Positions 1-11,028 of a stretch of 64,000 bases of DNA are shown piece after piece (positions within the stretch are counted from its first letter, which is position 1; the number at the start of each line of letters is the position of its first letter). The position numbers were made by a program, and so were the translations under genes. The stretch spans positions 1,842,242-1,906,241 of the forward strand of contig ML677387.1 in NCBI GenBank assembly GCA_007922305.1, in the 5' to 3' direction. A model generated the notes under the pieces. That model was given only the letters and a program-made list of their open reading frames with translations. It was not told the origin of the DNA and ran no database searches. This DNA is from Dermatemys mawii. Taxonomy: Eukaryota > Chordata > Testudines > Dermatemydidae.

Positions 1-60
1 TGCATGAAGGAAGAGTAGAGAGGTTATTTTACCTCTGTATTTGGCTCTGGTGTGACAGCT

Positions 61-270
61 TCTGTGATCCTGTGTCCAGTTCTGGCTCAGATGTTGATAC
101 ATTGGAGAGGGTTCAGAGAATGATTACAGGATTAGAAAGCCCCTGCCTTATAGACTCAAGGAGCTCCATTGATTTAGTTTTAACAAAGAGAAGGTTAAGG
201 GGTGGCTTTATTACAGTCTACAGATACCTACATGGATTTAACCTGGGGAGGTTCTCTGTGCCTGGGTTCT
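61..270 (+). mobile_element. CR1 LINE fragment (ORF2 C-terminal region)
   Basis: Conceptual translation shows TLERVQRMITGLE and KRRLRGGFITVYRYLHG, decayed forms of the CR1 C-terminal block (KLERVQRRAT..., KRRLRGDLI.VYKYL). The reading frame is broken and the element is cut at both ends. CR1 is the dominant LINE of turtles, birds and crocodilians. Confidence 0.8.
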
Positions 271-699
271 CTGGCCCTTCCATTTAGAGTATGAGAAAAG
301 GTGGTGGTGGTGGGGAGAGCGGACAAGGGAAAAACTGAAAATGTTTAATGGAAAATTTGAAAAAAATATTTACAAAAAAGAGAAAAAATGTGAATTTCCC
401 ACAGAAACAATTACTATTTTTTTCTGACCTCATTGTTCCTTTGCTGAGTCGGGAAGTGTGTGTCTCATGGCCTGGATGGTAGCGCACACCCCTCTTGAGT
501 GCTTACTGTTAAATCTGATTAGATTGCTACCGCCAGTGCCTCCATGGTCTTTGCAGCTGAAGGATGGGAACTGGTGCTAATGGGATGTGCTTTACCTGCT
601 GGGGAGGAGGAGCTGTGTCAAATAATTAATTGTGCCATACATGGGTGAGGAATCCTATAAAATGCTAAATTCAATATAAAGAAGAATACCACGCTCATA

Positions 700-903
700 G
701 GCAGCGCTTTTCAGCAGTAGATCTCTGAGTGCTTTACAGAGCAGTTCAGTATCATTATCCACATTTTACAGATGGGGAAGCTGAGGCACAAAGAAGTGAA
801 GAAACTTAATGACTGTCACCCAGCAGACCAGTAGCAGAGCCAGGAATAGAATCCAGCTCTCTTGACTCCCAAGCCAGTGCACTAACCCCTAGGTCACACT
901 ACC
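700..903 (-). mobile_element. MIR/CORE-SINE-like element
   Basis: Contains ACATTTTACAGATGGGGAAG and CTGAGGCACAAAGAAGTGA, the reverse complement of the MIR core (CTCAGTTTCCCCATCTGTAAAATG), followed by the tRNA-related head ending CACTAACCCCTAGGTCACAC. Diverged and inactive. Confidence 0.7.
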
Positions 904-1324
904 TCCCCTAATATTACTCCATTAAAAAAATAATTGTCCCGGGTTTATTTAGAACTAAAGGGATGGATCATTTCTCCCCACTCTTTTATATATATTTATT
1001 TGTAAGGCACCTGACATGGGAATGTTGTTTTGCTGTCTTCTGGTTTGATAATAATATGAGCTCTCAGGGGAGAGGCTGTGTTTTTAAAGCACTGAATACA
1101 TATACGGTGCTTGATAGATGTTTTGTAATAATCATAACTATCAGAAACCCATGGGGTGTGAATTCAGCTTATGTTTAGTTTGCAATCAATAAAAAGTTAA
1201 AAAAACAAAGAGAGCAGACTATTTTAAGCAAATTTATCCTTTGAATTCTGGTTTCTCTCCTGGGTACAGTTGGTAGCTGCTTTATTGGACTTGTTTCATT
1301 TCATAGTTTTCTTTTTGCATTTGA

Positions 1325-1490
1325 TATATATGTGTGTATGCATTTATGTTAGCATGTAGGTATGTTAGAGTGTGTGTGTATGCATGTGCGTTAGCATGCA
1401 GGCCTGTTACTATGTGTACACAGGTGTTTTACCATGCATGTGAGCATGAGTACATGTGTATGTGAGTGTACTTGTATGTGTATTTTGGGT
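1325..1490. repeat. Degenerate TG/ATGT-rich simple repeat
   Basis: Irregular runs of TGTGTG, GCATGT and TGTATG over about 165 bp, with several near-repeats of TTAGCATG. It looks like an aged (TG)n/(ATGT)n microsatellite rather than a functional site. Confidence 0.7.
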
Positions 1491-1844
1491 GGCACTGCAT
1501 CATTAGAAAGAGTTTTGTCCATGACTGTGTACAGATGTGCACACTTCTAAGCCCCAGCTAGATGCTGTGAATAGCTATGTGTAAGTCTAGTTTTACTTAG
1601 TGGCTGAGAGTTTCTGTGGATTAAAGCTTTCTTGGAGCCACCCAGGTGGCTAAGATGAGCAGCGTTTGTCTCTTGGAACAACATCACCCATCTTTGTGGC
1701 AAGTCATTTGGCAGCACGCAGTCTGCAAGACCACCCTACCACTCCAGTTCCAGCACGGTCCATTCTCACCACACACGTTTCCATCTGCATGCCCCCTGCT
1801 GGGCTGCTGGCACTTTAGCAGGCTGATGAAAGGTTGGCCACATG

Positions 1845-1861
1845 TTTGCATTCATGCAAAT
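1845..1861. promoter_or_regulatory. Inverted pair of octamer (POU) motifs
   Basis: TTTGCAT and ATGCAAAT lie head to head, separated by two bases, in sequence with no repeat signature. This is the arrangement on which POU-domain dimers can assemble. Motif only; no linked gene is visible nearby. Confidence 0.25.
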
Positions 1862-2202
1862 GAGGTAATTTGTTAAATCTATGGGACACAGCTGGCCTGG
1901 CACCCTATTACAACTCTCCCTGCTGGCTTTGTGGAAGGCAGCTGTGGGGTACAAATGCCATTAGGAAGTATGGAGATGAAGATGCCCAAATGATGGGCTG
2001 ACCTAGGACAGGGGAAAGGTGTCAGCTACTGTCTGTCACCCTTGGAAATGGCTTTGCATTTACGTCCTGACAGAGATTGTTTTAAAGGGGATGTACATAA
2101 ATAGCAGTAGATGCTGTCCTAAAGCATTTTACCAAAAAACTATAATAGGCAAACTGACCTACAGACTAAATCTGGAAAGAAAAGTTTTCTTTCTTTCTTT
2201 GG

Positions 2203-2345
2203 CTTTGTCTACACTACGAAGTTATGCAGCTTTATTTAGATCAGTATAGCTAACACAGTATAATCCTCTCCTGGGCATGCAGTCGTGTTGGTATATTTAT
2301 AGTTGTAGAGGTAATTCTGTACAAGTGGTGGAATAACTATACTGG
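2203..2345 (+). mobile_element. DNA-transposon (MITE) fragment
   Basis: Starts with GGCTTTGTCTACACTACGAA, the type of terminal inverted repeat (GTCTACACT) seen in other MITE-like elements here. No matching right end is found, so it is truncated or the boundary is wrong. Confidence 0.4.
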
Positions 2346-2813
2346 TACAAGCCACTTTATCGCTCTCACTGTGTTCACTGTTGCAGATTTTTGTGGTAAA
2401 CTATTATGATAAAAAGCTTCCCCCTAATCGACAAACTCTGCCAGGGAAACTTTGAAGTGCAGACCAGGCCTGGAAGGGAACAGGGCCTGTGTCTCATTCT
2501 TGCATATACAGAGACGACCTGAGAAGTGTTCTGCCAGGCAGAACATGGTTGTGTGATTTGACTGTGATACACAACAGGCCGGTCTAACAATGGCTAGGCA
2601 GCAGTGTTAAGGCATATGTGGTTTTTCTTAAAAATACTTTTTAAAAAGGAAATAAAAAGCACAAAAGAAATAATCTGAAGCTGCAGAGTCTCCCATCCCA
2701 TAGCCAGGTAGAGCACAAACCCAGCAGAGCGCAGCACTAAAATGAATGGTCTACAGCCTAGCCTTGTTAGCGTTTGGACTTGTGCTCTCACAAGTGATGG
2801 AAAGGCAAGATCC

Positions 2814-2846
2814 ACCCCCCGCTCCCCCCCGCCCCCCCCCCCCCCC
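2814..2846. repeat. Poly-C tract
   Basis: A C-rich run ending with 15 consecutive C (2832-2846), a homopolymer prone to length error in sequencing and slippage in vivo. Confidence 0.9.
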
Positions 2847-2984
2847 GCAAACCCTTCTCAGCTGATTGCCTATCAGCATGGGGTAAGAGGGCAGTTGTAC
2901 TCAGAGGTTTCCGTTTCACTGTTGTACAGTGGTCCTGGTAAAGTCATTATTGCAAAGGAACAGGAGATTGCCAAAGCATTGTTG

Positions 2985-3080
2985 TGATTGTTCTTTTTAT
3001 ATTGCACTCACAGTGTGTCAGGTGCTTCACAGACAAGCAACAAGGCAGGTCCTTGCACCAAAGAGCTTACGGGTTAAGGG
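2985..3080 (+). mobile_element. L2/MIR-type repeat relic
   Basis: The segment running through CAGGTGCTTCACAGACAAGC to CCAAAGAGCTTACGGGTTAA matches a repeat block seen several times in the window (e.g. near 12160, 20850 and 42240). It resembles the widespread L2/MIR tail. Family assignment is from memory of its pattern. Confidence 0.45.
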
Positions 3081-3185
3081 CTTGATCCTGCAAGCTCTGA
3101 CTCATTTGGGGCTGATTCACTGTTGCCCTGCAGCTTATTGAACCATTAAATCAATGGAAAATGGGTGTCACTGCTACCTAAGGAG

Positions 3186-3296
3186 AATGATTTAGCTGGG
3201 ATGATTTAGTTGGGATTGGTCCTGCTTTGAGCAGGGGGTTGGACTAGATACCTCCTGAGGTCCCTTCCAACCCTGATAGTCTATGATTCCAACGGC
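3186..3296 (+). mobile_element. CR1 LINE 3' end
   Basis: Shows the diagnostic CR1 3' UTR: GGTCCTGCTTTGAGCAGGGG, GTTGGACTAGAT, CCTGAGGTCCCTTCCAACCC and a terminal CTATGATTC octamer-like tail. Severely 5'-truncated, as most CR1 copies are. Confidence 0.9.
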
Positions 3297-3311
3297 AGCA
3301 TTAGACCCCAC

Positions 3312-3428
3312 CAATGTTCTCTCTAAGTTTTGACAGGCCAAAAAATTTCTTCTGTGCAACTTTCTGTGTGCATGCTGTTTTGCCATGCACGCAGTGTTTG
3401 CCACATGCACAGCTTAGCGGGAACAGTG
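3312..3428. mobile_element. hAT-like MITE with 8-bp target duplication
   Basis: A 117-bp element with terminal inverted repeats CAATGTTCTCTCTAAG (left) and CACTGTTCCCGCTAAG (right end, complement), 13 of 16 matching. Flanks GACCCCAC (3304-3311) and TACCCCAC (3429-3436) match at 7 of 8 positions, as expected for a hAT 8-bp target duplication. It has no coding capacity and lies 16 bp after the end of a CR1. Confidence 0.7.
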
Positions 3429-4414
3429 TACCCCACTCTGAACTGGTGGCAATGGCTGCAGAGGTGAATCAGGCCCTTTGGGTGACATTCACCCCCGTGC
3501 AGAGGCCAGTGCACAGTCCAGGCACCACTTCAGCCCTTTTTGGAGGACTTTGGGGGGGATTTCAGTGTTCCATAGGCCTTGCACAGAGCGATTGTTTTGT
3601 TGATTGCAATGGGGCTCTCCTGGGAGCCTGGGGATCTTCTTCACTTTGCAGCTGCAATGGCGCAGCACTGCCCAGTTCCCTTTGTGTGGGGCAAGAGTGC
3701 CCCCAACTGACCATGCAGCCGTGTGTCCTCTGCACCCTCATCTTTTGCATCACAAAGGGAAAGAACAAATATTAAATACACGAACCTCTTCCTCTGCAGA
3801 TGCGAATACCTCTCACCCCGGCAGTGCCCGTGAAATGCCATGACTGGGACCATGCAGCTTCAGAAAGCCCCAGTCTTCCCCTTCACACCTGAGTAGGTGG
3901 GCTTGGTGTGGAGACCCAGAGCCTGCCTGCAGTCACCAGTGCTGCTCCAGGGAGTAAGCTGGACACTGCATTATTCCTGGAGAAAAAAAGAGGCTTTTCT
4001 TTTTTTAATCCCCTCCCACACGTCAGCTGAGTGTCATTCTGTGCTCCGGAATTGTTCCACTCTGCAAATGGACAAGAGATGGTGCTGGAGAGTCGGCAGG
4101 AGCGTGTTCTAATCCAGTCTCTCCCTCCAGCAGGATTCTCTGGGTCAGAACCCCAGCTGGCAGAAATCAGCATAACTACCCAGAAGTCAATGGAACTCCA
4201 CTCATGTGCACCTGCTGGCAATCTGGCCCTCTGTCTCAACAGGAGGGCGCAGCATGCAGGAGTACCTGGAGGTGAACTTGCCAGAAGGAGGTGGGCTGGA
4301 CTACAATTTGTTTTACAACTAAATAGGCAGGCCCCATGTGAGATCAATGGCCCATTGTGCTATGCACATGATAAGAGACAGACCAGAGAGACGAAGTGGA
4401 GGAAGGAAGTATTA

Positions 4415-4545
4415 TTATCTCCATATTACAGATGGGAAACCAAGGCACAGGGAGTTAAGCGACTAGCCCAAGGTCACAGAAAGTCTGTGGCACAGTCAAG
4501 GACTGAATGCACGTCTCCTGAGTCCCAGGTTTTGCCTTCTCCACA
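4415..4545 (-). mobile_element. MIR/CORE-SINE-like element
   Basis: Contains CATATTACAGATGGGAAACC, AAGGCACAGGGAGTTAAGCG and CCCAAGGTCACAGAAAGTC, the reverse complement of the MIR core. The preceding bases (about 4310-4400) look like the associated L2-type block. It lies inside a spurious 252-codon open frame. Confidence 0.7.
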
Positions 4546-5822
4546 AGCCTGTCCTTCCCCTCTCGGGCAGCAGCTCATGCCCTGCTCCTTCCTGAGAATG
4601 CCCTTCCCACTTCCTCTCCCTGCCCAAAGGCCGCTTATAATTCAGGTGCATAACAGTCCACATGGCGATTGCCTGCACCTGCAGCTCTCGTCGCCAAGGA
4701 GCTCATTGCACATTGCTCCATGGTGGCAGAGCTGCTGCCCTGAGCTGCGTTCCCTGCGGGCCCGTAGGAGAAAATTCTGGCGGAGCTGATCAGAATTGCG
4801 CCTAGAGTCTCCCACTGCAGTACAGCCCTTCGGCAGCACAGCCTAGGGCTGCAAACCTCAGCCTACCCCAGAGTTTATTTCCCATTCAGACCTGTAGTGG
4901 ATCGTTTCTGTGACAGATCTTCCGAAGAGCCCAGTGCTCACCACTCCCATGTAGGCATCCGAATGAGTGCGGGGGGGTTAAGAAAGTGTGCAGGGGCCTG
5001 CATACCCCGGGAGCTGGAGGTCTTTTGAAAATCCAGCCCTGTCTGTATCATGGGGGCTAATCTGACAGAAGTGCTGGGCCTTGGCTTCCCCTCTCGGGTG
5101 TCACTGGGGGATGGGAGCGCTCACTGCCACCCACAGCCCGGTCCTGTAGGTAGAGACTTTTATTCCGAGCATAGTTAAACATTTGCAGCGCTAGCTCCTC
5201 TCCGTTCCTACCCAGAGATGAACTGCTGTCAAACTGACCGACCCTGGATGCCATGCTCAGCGAGTTCTGAATGCTAATGGGGAGGGGGAAGCCCCTCAGA
5301 ACCTACAGATCACGCCCCACCCCGCCCTGCACCTACATGACGCTGGAGTAGAACGGCCTCAGCTAGCAGATGTCCAGGAAGAATTCATCTGGCGTTTACC
5401 CAGCATAGACTAGCAGGGAGTTCAGAGGTGCCAGCGAGAGGACAATCCTTCAAGCTGGTGTTCTCTTTGATTTTTTAAATGCCCCCTGTGGATTCTGAGC
5501 CCAGCTTCAAAGAAGCAGCGGTGCCTCCTGCAAATCAATGATCAGGGATGCTGGGAGAGGCAGGGAACAAAACAGACTGGCCCATTCTGTTCTATACAGG
5601 TACTTGTTCTGTGCTCATCACTAAGGGATCTGAATGCCTTCCAGACATGCAGTAAACGACAGGACTGTCCCTCTTCTGCTCCCACCGGGGGGAGAAATGC
5701 AGGGGAGTGTCTAGTTCTGGATTTCTATCTGCACACCCAGGTTGCTAGGTATGTGTTAGAGACAGCAGCTCAAAGACGTGCCTTGCACTTGATGTAGAAG
5801 GCAGGGCGAGCTGGGATGGTCC
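4546..5822. other. Intergenic, no gene recognised
   Basis: Moderately GC-rich sequence with short open frames on both strands, none with a domain I recognise. The longest, at 4031-4789, is crossed by a SINE. Confidence 0.6.
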
Positions 5823-5960
5823 TTAGTTCCTGCGGGAGTTCATGCCATGGAGAGCTCTGAAGATAATGACCTTGAACTTGTCTCCATGTTCTAGGGGAAG
5901 CCAGTGTAGGGCATAGAGGACCGGTGTGATGTGCTGGTGGTAGCCAGTGCCATTGAGGAG
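5823..5960 (-). mobile_element. L2/CR1-clade LINE relic (end of reverse transcriptase ORF)
   Basis: On the minus strand the frame reads AAAQLLNGTGYHQHITPVLY followed by ALHWLPLEHGDKFKVIIFRA. This resembles the conserved C-terminal stretch of L2-type reverse transcriptases (AAR.LT...HITPVL..LHWLP...R..FKI). Family assignment rests on this motif string; the copy is short and has no catalytic domain. Confidence 0.5.
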
Positions 5961-6654
5961 CTGTGCTGCAGCCCTCTGTCTCAGTACGTGCTCACATCTG
6001 CAGGTGCTCTCTGCTCTGTCTTTGCCAGGGAATTCTGTCAAGTGTTCAGTCTGCACAGTAACCCATCTTGGCCCCAGCAGGACGAATCCCTCTGTGCAAT
6101 TCTCAGGGCAGGAAGTAGCTGGTTAAATCCAAGCCTCTGGATGCTGGCATGGATGATATTCTGGTACATGAACTTCTCAGCCTGTCACAAGTCCCCTCTG
6201 TGGTCTCGGGGGCCTGGAGGAATTTGGGAGTGTACAGTTGGTGCTTAAGGGGCAACACAGGCCAGTCGAGAATGTGGGGTGGATTCTGTTCCATGGAACA
6301 CCCTGGAAGAGGTGGGAATCTGCAGCCTTGATACTGGTGCTAGTTGGGCCCATTGATTCACTACACAGAAGTTCTAGGGCCATGATTCTCCATTGCCTTG
6401 CTGTCATTTGAAGCAGTCTAGTGTGGATCTAAAATGCTATGAAATCAGACATCACCTCTCCCACTAGGGGGAGCCTTTTACTTTCCCACTGCACAGAGGC
6501 AAATGGTGACGTAAGAGTGAGGAAGACCCAAAGTCTGAGAAAAACAACTCAAGGTGATATCACTCTTCCCCCTCTCCCCCAGTCTCCTTCAGACTAAACA
6601 GATTCATGGATGGAAGAGCCTAAGTCCAGTGGGTCAGAAAGCAACTTTCCCAGA

Positions 6655-6790
6655 GGTGGGTTATCCCATCACTGCTACCGCAGGGGTCTGGCACCTTCCT
6701 CCGAGCCATCTCGTGCTTCCCGCTGTGGGAGAGAGGGTGCTGGTTTGACAGACCAGGTCTGATCCCATCTGGCAATTCCTCTCTTGTTCT
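6655..6790 (+). mobile_element. CR1 LINE 3' fragment
   Basis: The segment GCAGGGGTCTGGCACCTTCC ... GGTCTGATCCCATCTGGCAA TTCCTC parallels the CR1 3' region seen more clearly at 37225 and 43180. It is diverged. Confidence 0.55.
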
Positions 6791-7139
6791 TTTGATATGG
6801 AATTAATCCTTTAGATGGACTGGGTTTAAAAAAGAATCTTGGAATGTCTTTTAGGTTTCTATGCTTTGAAGCATAACAGCAATTTTCATTCCGATTACCA
6901 ATTCAGTGCTTAGGATCTTTACATAAAACAAGCCTATTGCATCAGCTGTGGGCCTGTTCACTGCATCTGAAACAGGGAAATTCCACATGGGGCATTGGGA
7001 AATCATCCACAGTTTATTGCAGTGTTCTCTGTTCGCATTAGATCAAACATAGTCAACTCCTGATTTCATGAAACCTGTCGTGTGGTATGTAAACTATTCC
7101 TGTGCTGCCATGTGACAGAAAAACCATAAGCCATTAAGA

Positions 7140-7621
7140 ACCAGTCCTTTTGAAAGAGAGAATGCTGCAGAAGATAAAGCGTACAGTACAGAGCTTCTGC
7201 CTGCCCACAGCTGTCAAGTCATGGCTAAGTGGAGAACAAATCTCAGAGATGGTACTTCGGGCTCGACAGTCAGGCAGCAAGAATTTTCCACAGTAAAAGC
7301 AAAGAGGTGTTCTTACACCTGGAAAAGACTATAAAAGGCTGATGCCTCATCTCCATTTTGTCTTCAATTCTGCTTCTTACCTCTGGAGAGACTTTGCTAC
7401 AAACTGAAGCTTTGAACAAGGACTGAAGGACCCATCGCAGCTGGGGAAGTACTCCAGAGACTTGAGTTGAACCTGCAGTTTATTCCATCACTGATACAAG
7501 CCTGAACCAAGAACTTTGCCATTACTGTGTGTAATTGATTGCATTTAACCAATTCTAACTCTCGCCTAGATCTTTTTCCTTTTATGAATAAACCTTTAGA
7601 TTTTAGATTAAAAAAAAAAAA
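7140..7621 (+). mobile_element. Solo LTR-like element of an LTR retrotransposon or endogenous retrovirus
   Basis: A TATA box (TATAAAA, 7330-7336) is followed about 250 bp later by AATAAA (7587-7592), and then by a 12-A run at 7610-7621, the order expected for U3-R of an LTR. I recognise the sequence as a common turtle interspersed repeat. No gag, pol or env frame is next to it, so it is a solo or truncated copy. The A-tract could mean that a transcript, rather than the LTR itself, was copied in. The left boundary is a guess. Confidence 0.5.
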
Positions 7622-7894
7622 GACCCTAGGCAGGAACACATCAATAGCTCTTTGTAAATACAACTCACTGCCCAGAGACAGGATTCCTGATCTCTGTCCA
7701 GCCTTCCAGCATGGCACAGCCACGTCACCTACCAACTGTCAGACAGTACTACTAGAGGCAGGCTAATGGGCCAAACATTTATTATATTTGTGTTCCAGGA
7801 GCACTTTGAAGCTCCAGCCAACACCAGCACCCTGTTGTGTGAGGTGCTGCATGAGCACATAGCGAGAGACAGTCCTTGCAGGCTAAACAAAGGA

Positions 7895-8036
7895 GAAATT
7901 GTTCTCATTTTACAGATGGTGCACAGAGGCAGTAAGTGACTTGCCCAAGGTCACAAAGGCAACTTGGGGCCAAGTTGGGGACAGAATCCAGATCTCCTGA
8001 ATCGCAGGTCAGCACCCTAGCCACAAGCCAATTCTC
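7895..8036 (-). mobile_element. MIR/CORE-SINE-like element
   Basis: Contains CATTTTACAGATGGTGCACA, GTGACTTGCCCAAGGTCACA and CAGATCTCCTGAATC, a reverse-complement MIR with core and tRNA-like head. An L2-type block precedes it (7800-7890). Confidence 0.75.
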
Positions 8037-8439
8037 CCTCCCTTTTTAAGTCATATGCTCAGGGAACATTGGCTTTGTTTTTATAATGGAAAGCTAGGAA
8101 TTGCTGTCCTTGAACAGATCAAGATCCCAGTGTATCTGAACAACAGAACAATAAGAGGAATTCCTTCCTGACCCTGCATGGTGACCAGCGTTTTCTGTGA
8201 AACATAAGGATTGATCAACCCTTATAGCAGTCACTGGAGCGTCAGGTACCATTCTTAACTATGTATGTGTCTAATCCTTTTTGAATCTTATTAAGCTATT
8301 TGGTAATATCCTGTGTCAGTGAGTTCGACAGGTTAACTATGTACCATGCCTAACTAAGCTTTTCCACTTAATGATCTAAACTTGTTGCATCTTAATTTCA
8401 TCTAGTGCCCTCCGGCACTAGCATCAAGAATCGCACTTT

Positions 8440-8670
8440 GCCTTTGTCTAGCACTTTTTGTCTGGGGCTATTAAGGTGTTTTGCAATTTACAGTGGAATT
8501 AATCCTTGACAACCACTTCTCTTGTGACGTAGGTAAGTATCATCCTCTTTGTACAGATGGGGAAAACTGAAGCCAGAGAGGTGAAGTGCCTTGCTCAAGG
8601 TGGCACAGAGATTTGGTCAGGGAGGCCAGATTAAGAATGCAGGAGTCAATCCTGTTCCATTACTGCACAG
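8440..8670 (-). mobile_element. MIR/CORE-SINE-like element
   Basis: Shows TTTGTACAGATGGGGAAAAC, AGAGGTGAAGTGCCTTGCTC and AATGCAGGAGTCAATCCTG, diverged reverse-complement MIR. Confidence 0.65.
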
Positions 8671-10348
8671 TCCCGTGTGGTGAAGGGAACAGAAGCAGCC
8701 AACTGGCTTTTTCTAGCCCATTCATTAACTCAGACATTTCTAGTCCCTTTTATTTTTTTAATTTTCAGACTCAATAATTCAAGTTCTTCATCCTGTTTTC
8801 CTTTCCTACAAACACTCCTCTCCCCATCAATTTTGCAGCCTGTCCCTGGGTTTTGTTTGACACAAATACTGTATCAGCACCCAACAATACTCCTTCGCAG
8901 TAGGTTGTAATCACAGGAAATTATCTATGTGGGTGTGCTAATCAGCCATCTATTTCCACATGAGAGAAAGCGAGGTTCTAACAAATTACCATTTACTTAA
9001 CTTTCTGCTTTTAGTCAGATCACATTTGTCATTAGGAAATGAGGCCAGTTTATGTCAATTGACTCAACTTACTCACAGCGCTCCCAAATCCCAATGTTAT
9101 AAAAGGTTCCCCCCAAAGAGCCAAACAAGCATACTTCCTGGGGAGCACTAATGCTCCACTGATTCCGTATGTTGAGATTAATGAGTACAAGGAACAAGAA
9201 ATATTTGGGTGCCAGGCTTCATTTCCAAAGCTTTGATATGGGAGGGAAGCACAGGCGCAAATGAAAATTAGCCACTAATTAACAGATATATATTTAGCCT
9301 GACTCTGGCAACTAAAACTGCAAAATAATCAATTGTGAAGTGAAAGCCTCAGGTTCTGCCATATAACTGTCTTGTGGACAGAAAGGGGCCAGGTCAGCAA
9401 ATTACCCCACATTGACTGTGCTTATTAGAGGCTTAGGCACAAACAGGTCGAGTGTTATGTCCCTGCAGGCCACTTCTCTCTTGATTCGATTATTCTGAGA
9501 TGTCCCTTCGCATTTTGCCTGGCCGTGGTAATAAATCCCTCCGTCAGGGCAGAGAGTCATCTCCTTCGCACTCTCCAAGGCTCACACTATGTGGGCCTGT
9601 CAGAGCGGATTCTGAATTAAGCAGCTGCGGATTGAAGGGGGCTGCACAGGAGAGATGCATGTTAGTGGGAGATCCCAGGAACACACAGGCGTCTTCCTAG
9701 GCAAACAGTGGCCTCTAAGGGAGATGGCCTACGAGACATGGTGCTCAAGAGCACACAGCCTGCTGCATTGGCCGGGGACAGGCTGAGTCACTATCACCCA
9801 CTTCTGGGCCCTCGTCTCTGAAGTGCCACATAAGCTGTGGACAGCCATTCCCATGAGCTCTTCCAGAGCCAGCGTTAGCAGCGTTAGCTGCCCCAGTTAG
9901 GACGCTAGGCCTGTCAAAGGCATCCCCCTGCCTTTGGTTCTCACGGAGAGGCAGGGAGGGAAGCTATGCACTGTGCTGTCTGGCCTAGGGCTATGGAGAG
10001 CCCTGTCAGGCTGGCACCTTCCCGCCAGCACTCATATCCCCTCGTGGAAGTGCAGCTGAAGAAGTGCTGCTAACCACTGCAGGGAGCCGTGGGCTGGGCC
10101 CGCTGGCGGCACCAGTCCTCACTTTGGGGCTGTAACGTAATGCGAACGTGCTGAATTGTGACCGGTTTAGGATTTTGCAATGAATTGTTTGCACCTCTCT
10201 CATACATACCCACAGAGACTGGCTGGGAGCAGCACTATTTTATAACCAAGGATTTAGCAGCAGATCTGGCTCCTTACTCAGGCAGACCAAACTATTAACA
10301 TACATAACAAACTATTAGCTGAGGTAGGGGAAGACACTTAGGAACACT
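8671..10348. other. Intergenic, no gene recognised
   Basis: Only short open frames. The 8900-9330 part is AT-rich with TAATTA-type homeodomain motifs and few repeat traces, so it might be an old conserved element; this cannot be tested by eye. Confidence 0.5.
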
Positions 10349-11028
10349 GAGGGTATGGTTACACTTACAAGATTATAGCGCTATAGGTTATAGCGGTCCC
10401 CTTATACAGTAATATGTATAGCGCTATTGTATGTCCACACTCAGATGCTCCTGCGGTATAGCATGGCCACATTTGGGGCACTTAATGCGGCATTAAGAGC
10501 AGCGCATTAGGGCAGGTATCCCAGCATTCAGCTGGGTGCAACGTGCTTTTTAAACGAGGGGGGTGAGGGGGGATGCGTTGTGTGTATGCGGAGGGAGAGA
10601 GACAGTGGTTTTTCCATTTTTCTGAAAGCCTGTCAGTGAGCCTCCGTTCACAGAGGGCTTTGTTTTCACACAGGCTCCCTCCTTAAACATTTGCATTGCT
10701 TATCTGCCGAGTTAAGAAAGAAACTCTAAAGAGGTACTTCCGCATTCCTCCAGCCGAGTTCAAAACAAAGGGAAGAGACGTCAATTGCCTTAAATGGCTC
10801 TAGGCATCTCCAGAGATTACTTGTAGCGCAGTGGGTGTCCACATTCTTGCTGTAGCGCTACAGCAGCTGCGCTACAGCCCTTATTCCCCATGAGGAGGTG
10901 GATTTATAATAGCGCTATAACTCAGCAGTTATAACGCTATTAGTGCCTTGCCAGTGTGGACGGGGAGTAGGTTATAGCGCTCGTGGGGGCTTTATAGCGC
11001 TATAAAGTGCCAGTGTAACCATGGCCTG
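10349..11028. mobile_element. 680-bp MITE with repeated TATAGCGCTATA palindromes
   Basis: Terminal inverted repeats: GAGGGTATGGTTACACT at the left, and CAGGCCATGGTTACACT read inward from the right end (14 of 17 identical). Subterminal copies of the palindrome TATAGCGCTATA or close variants occur near 10375, 10418, 10905, 10973 and 10992, plus a related GTAGCGCTACAG/CTGCGCTAC hairpin near 10852. No transposase frame is present and I could not see a clear target duplication. Non-autonomous DNA transposon; hAT affiliation is only suggested by the CAGG-like ends. Confidence 0.7.

Larger units (their letters stand above)
904..2202. other. Intergenic, no gene recognised
   Basis: AT-rich single-copy-looking DNA. 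CAATAAAAAGTTAAAAAAAC near 1186 looks like a poly(A) signal with an A-rich tail, but no open frame precedes it; the preceding AT-rich part may be another repeat tail. Confidence 0.6.

Noticed and set aside
1180..1205. CAATAAA plus A-rich tract as the 3' end of a gene
   Set aside because: No coding exon precedes it, and the surrounding AT-rich sequence looks like a repeat tail.
4031..4789. 252-codon open frame on the + strand
   Set aside because: A MIR-like SINE (4415-4545) runs through it, the peptide has no recognisable domain and no splice or codon signal supports it.
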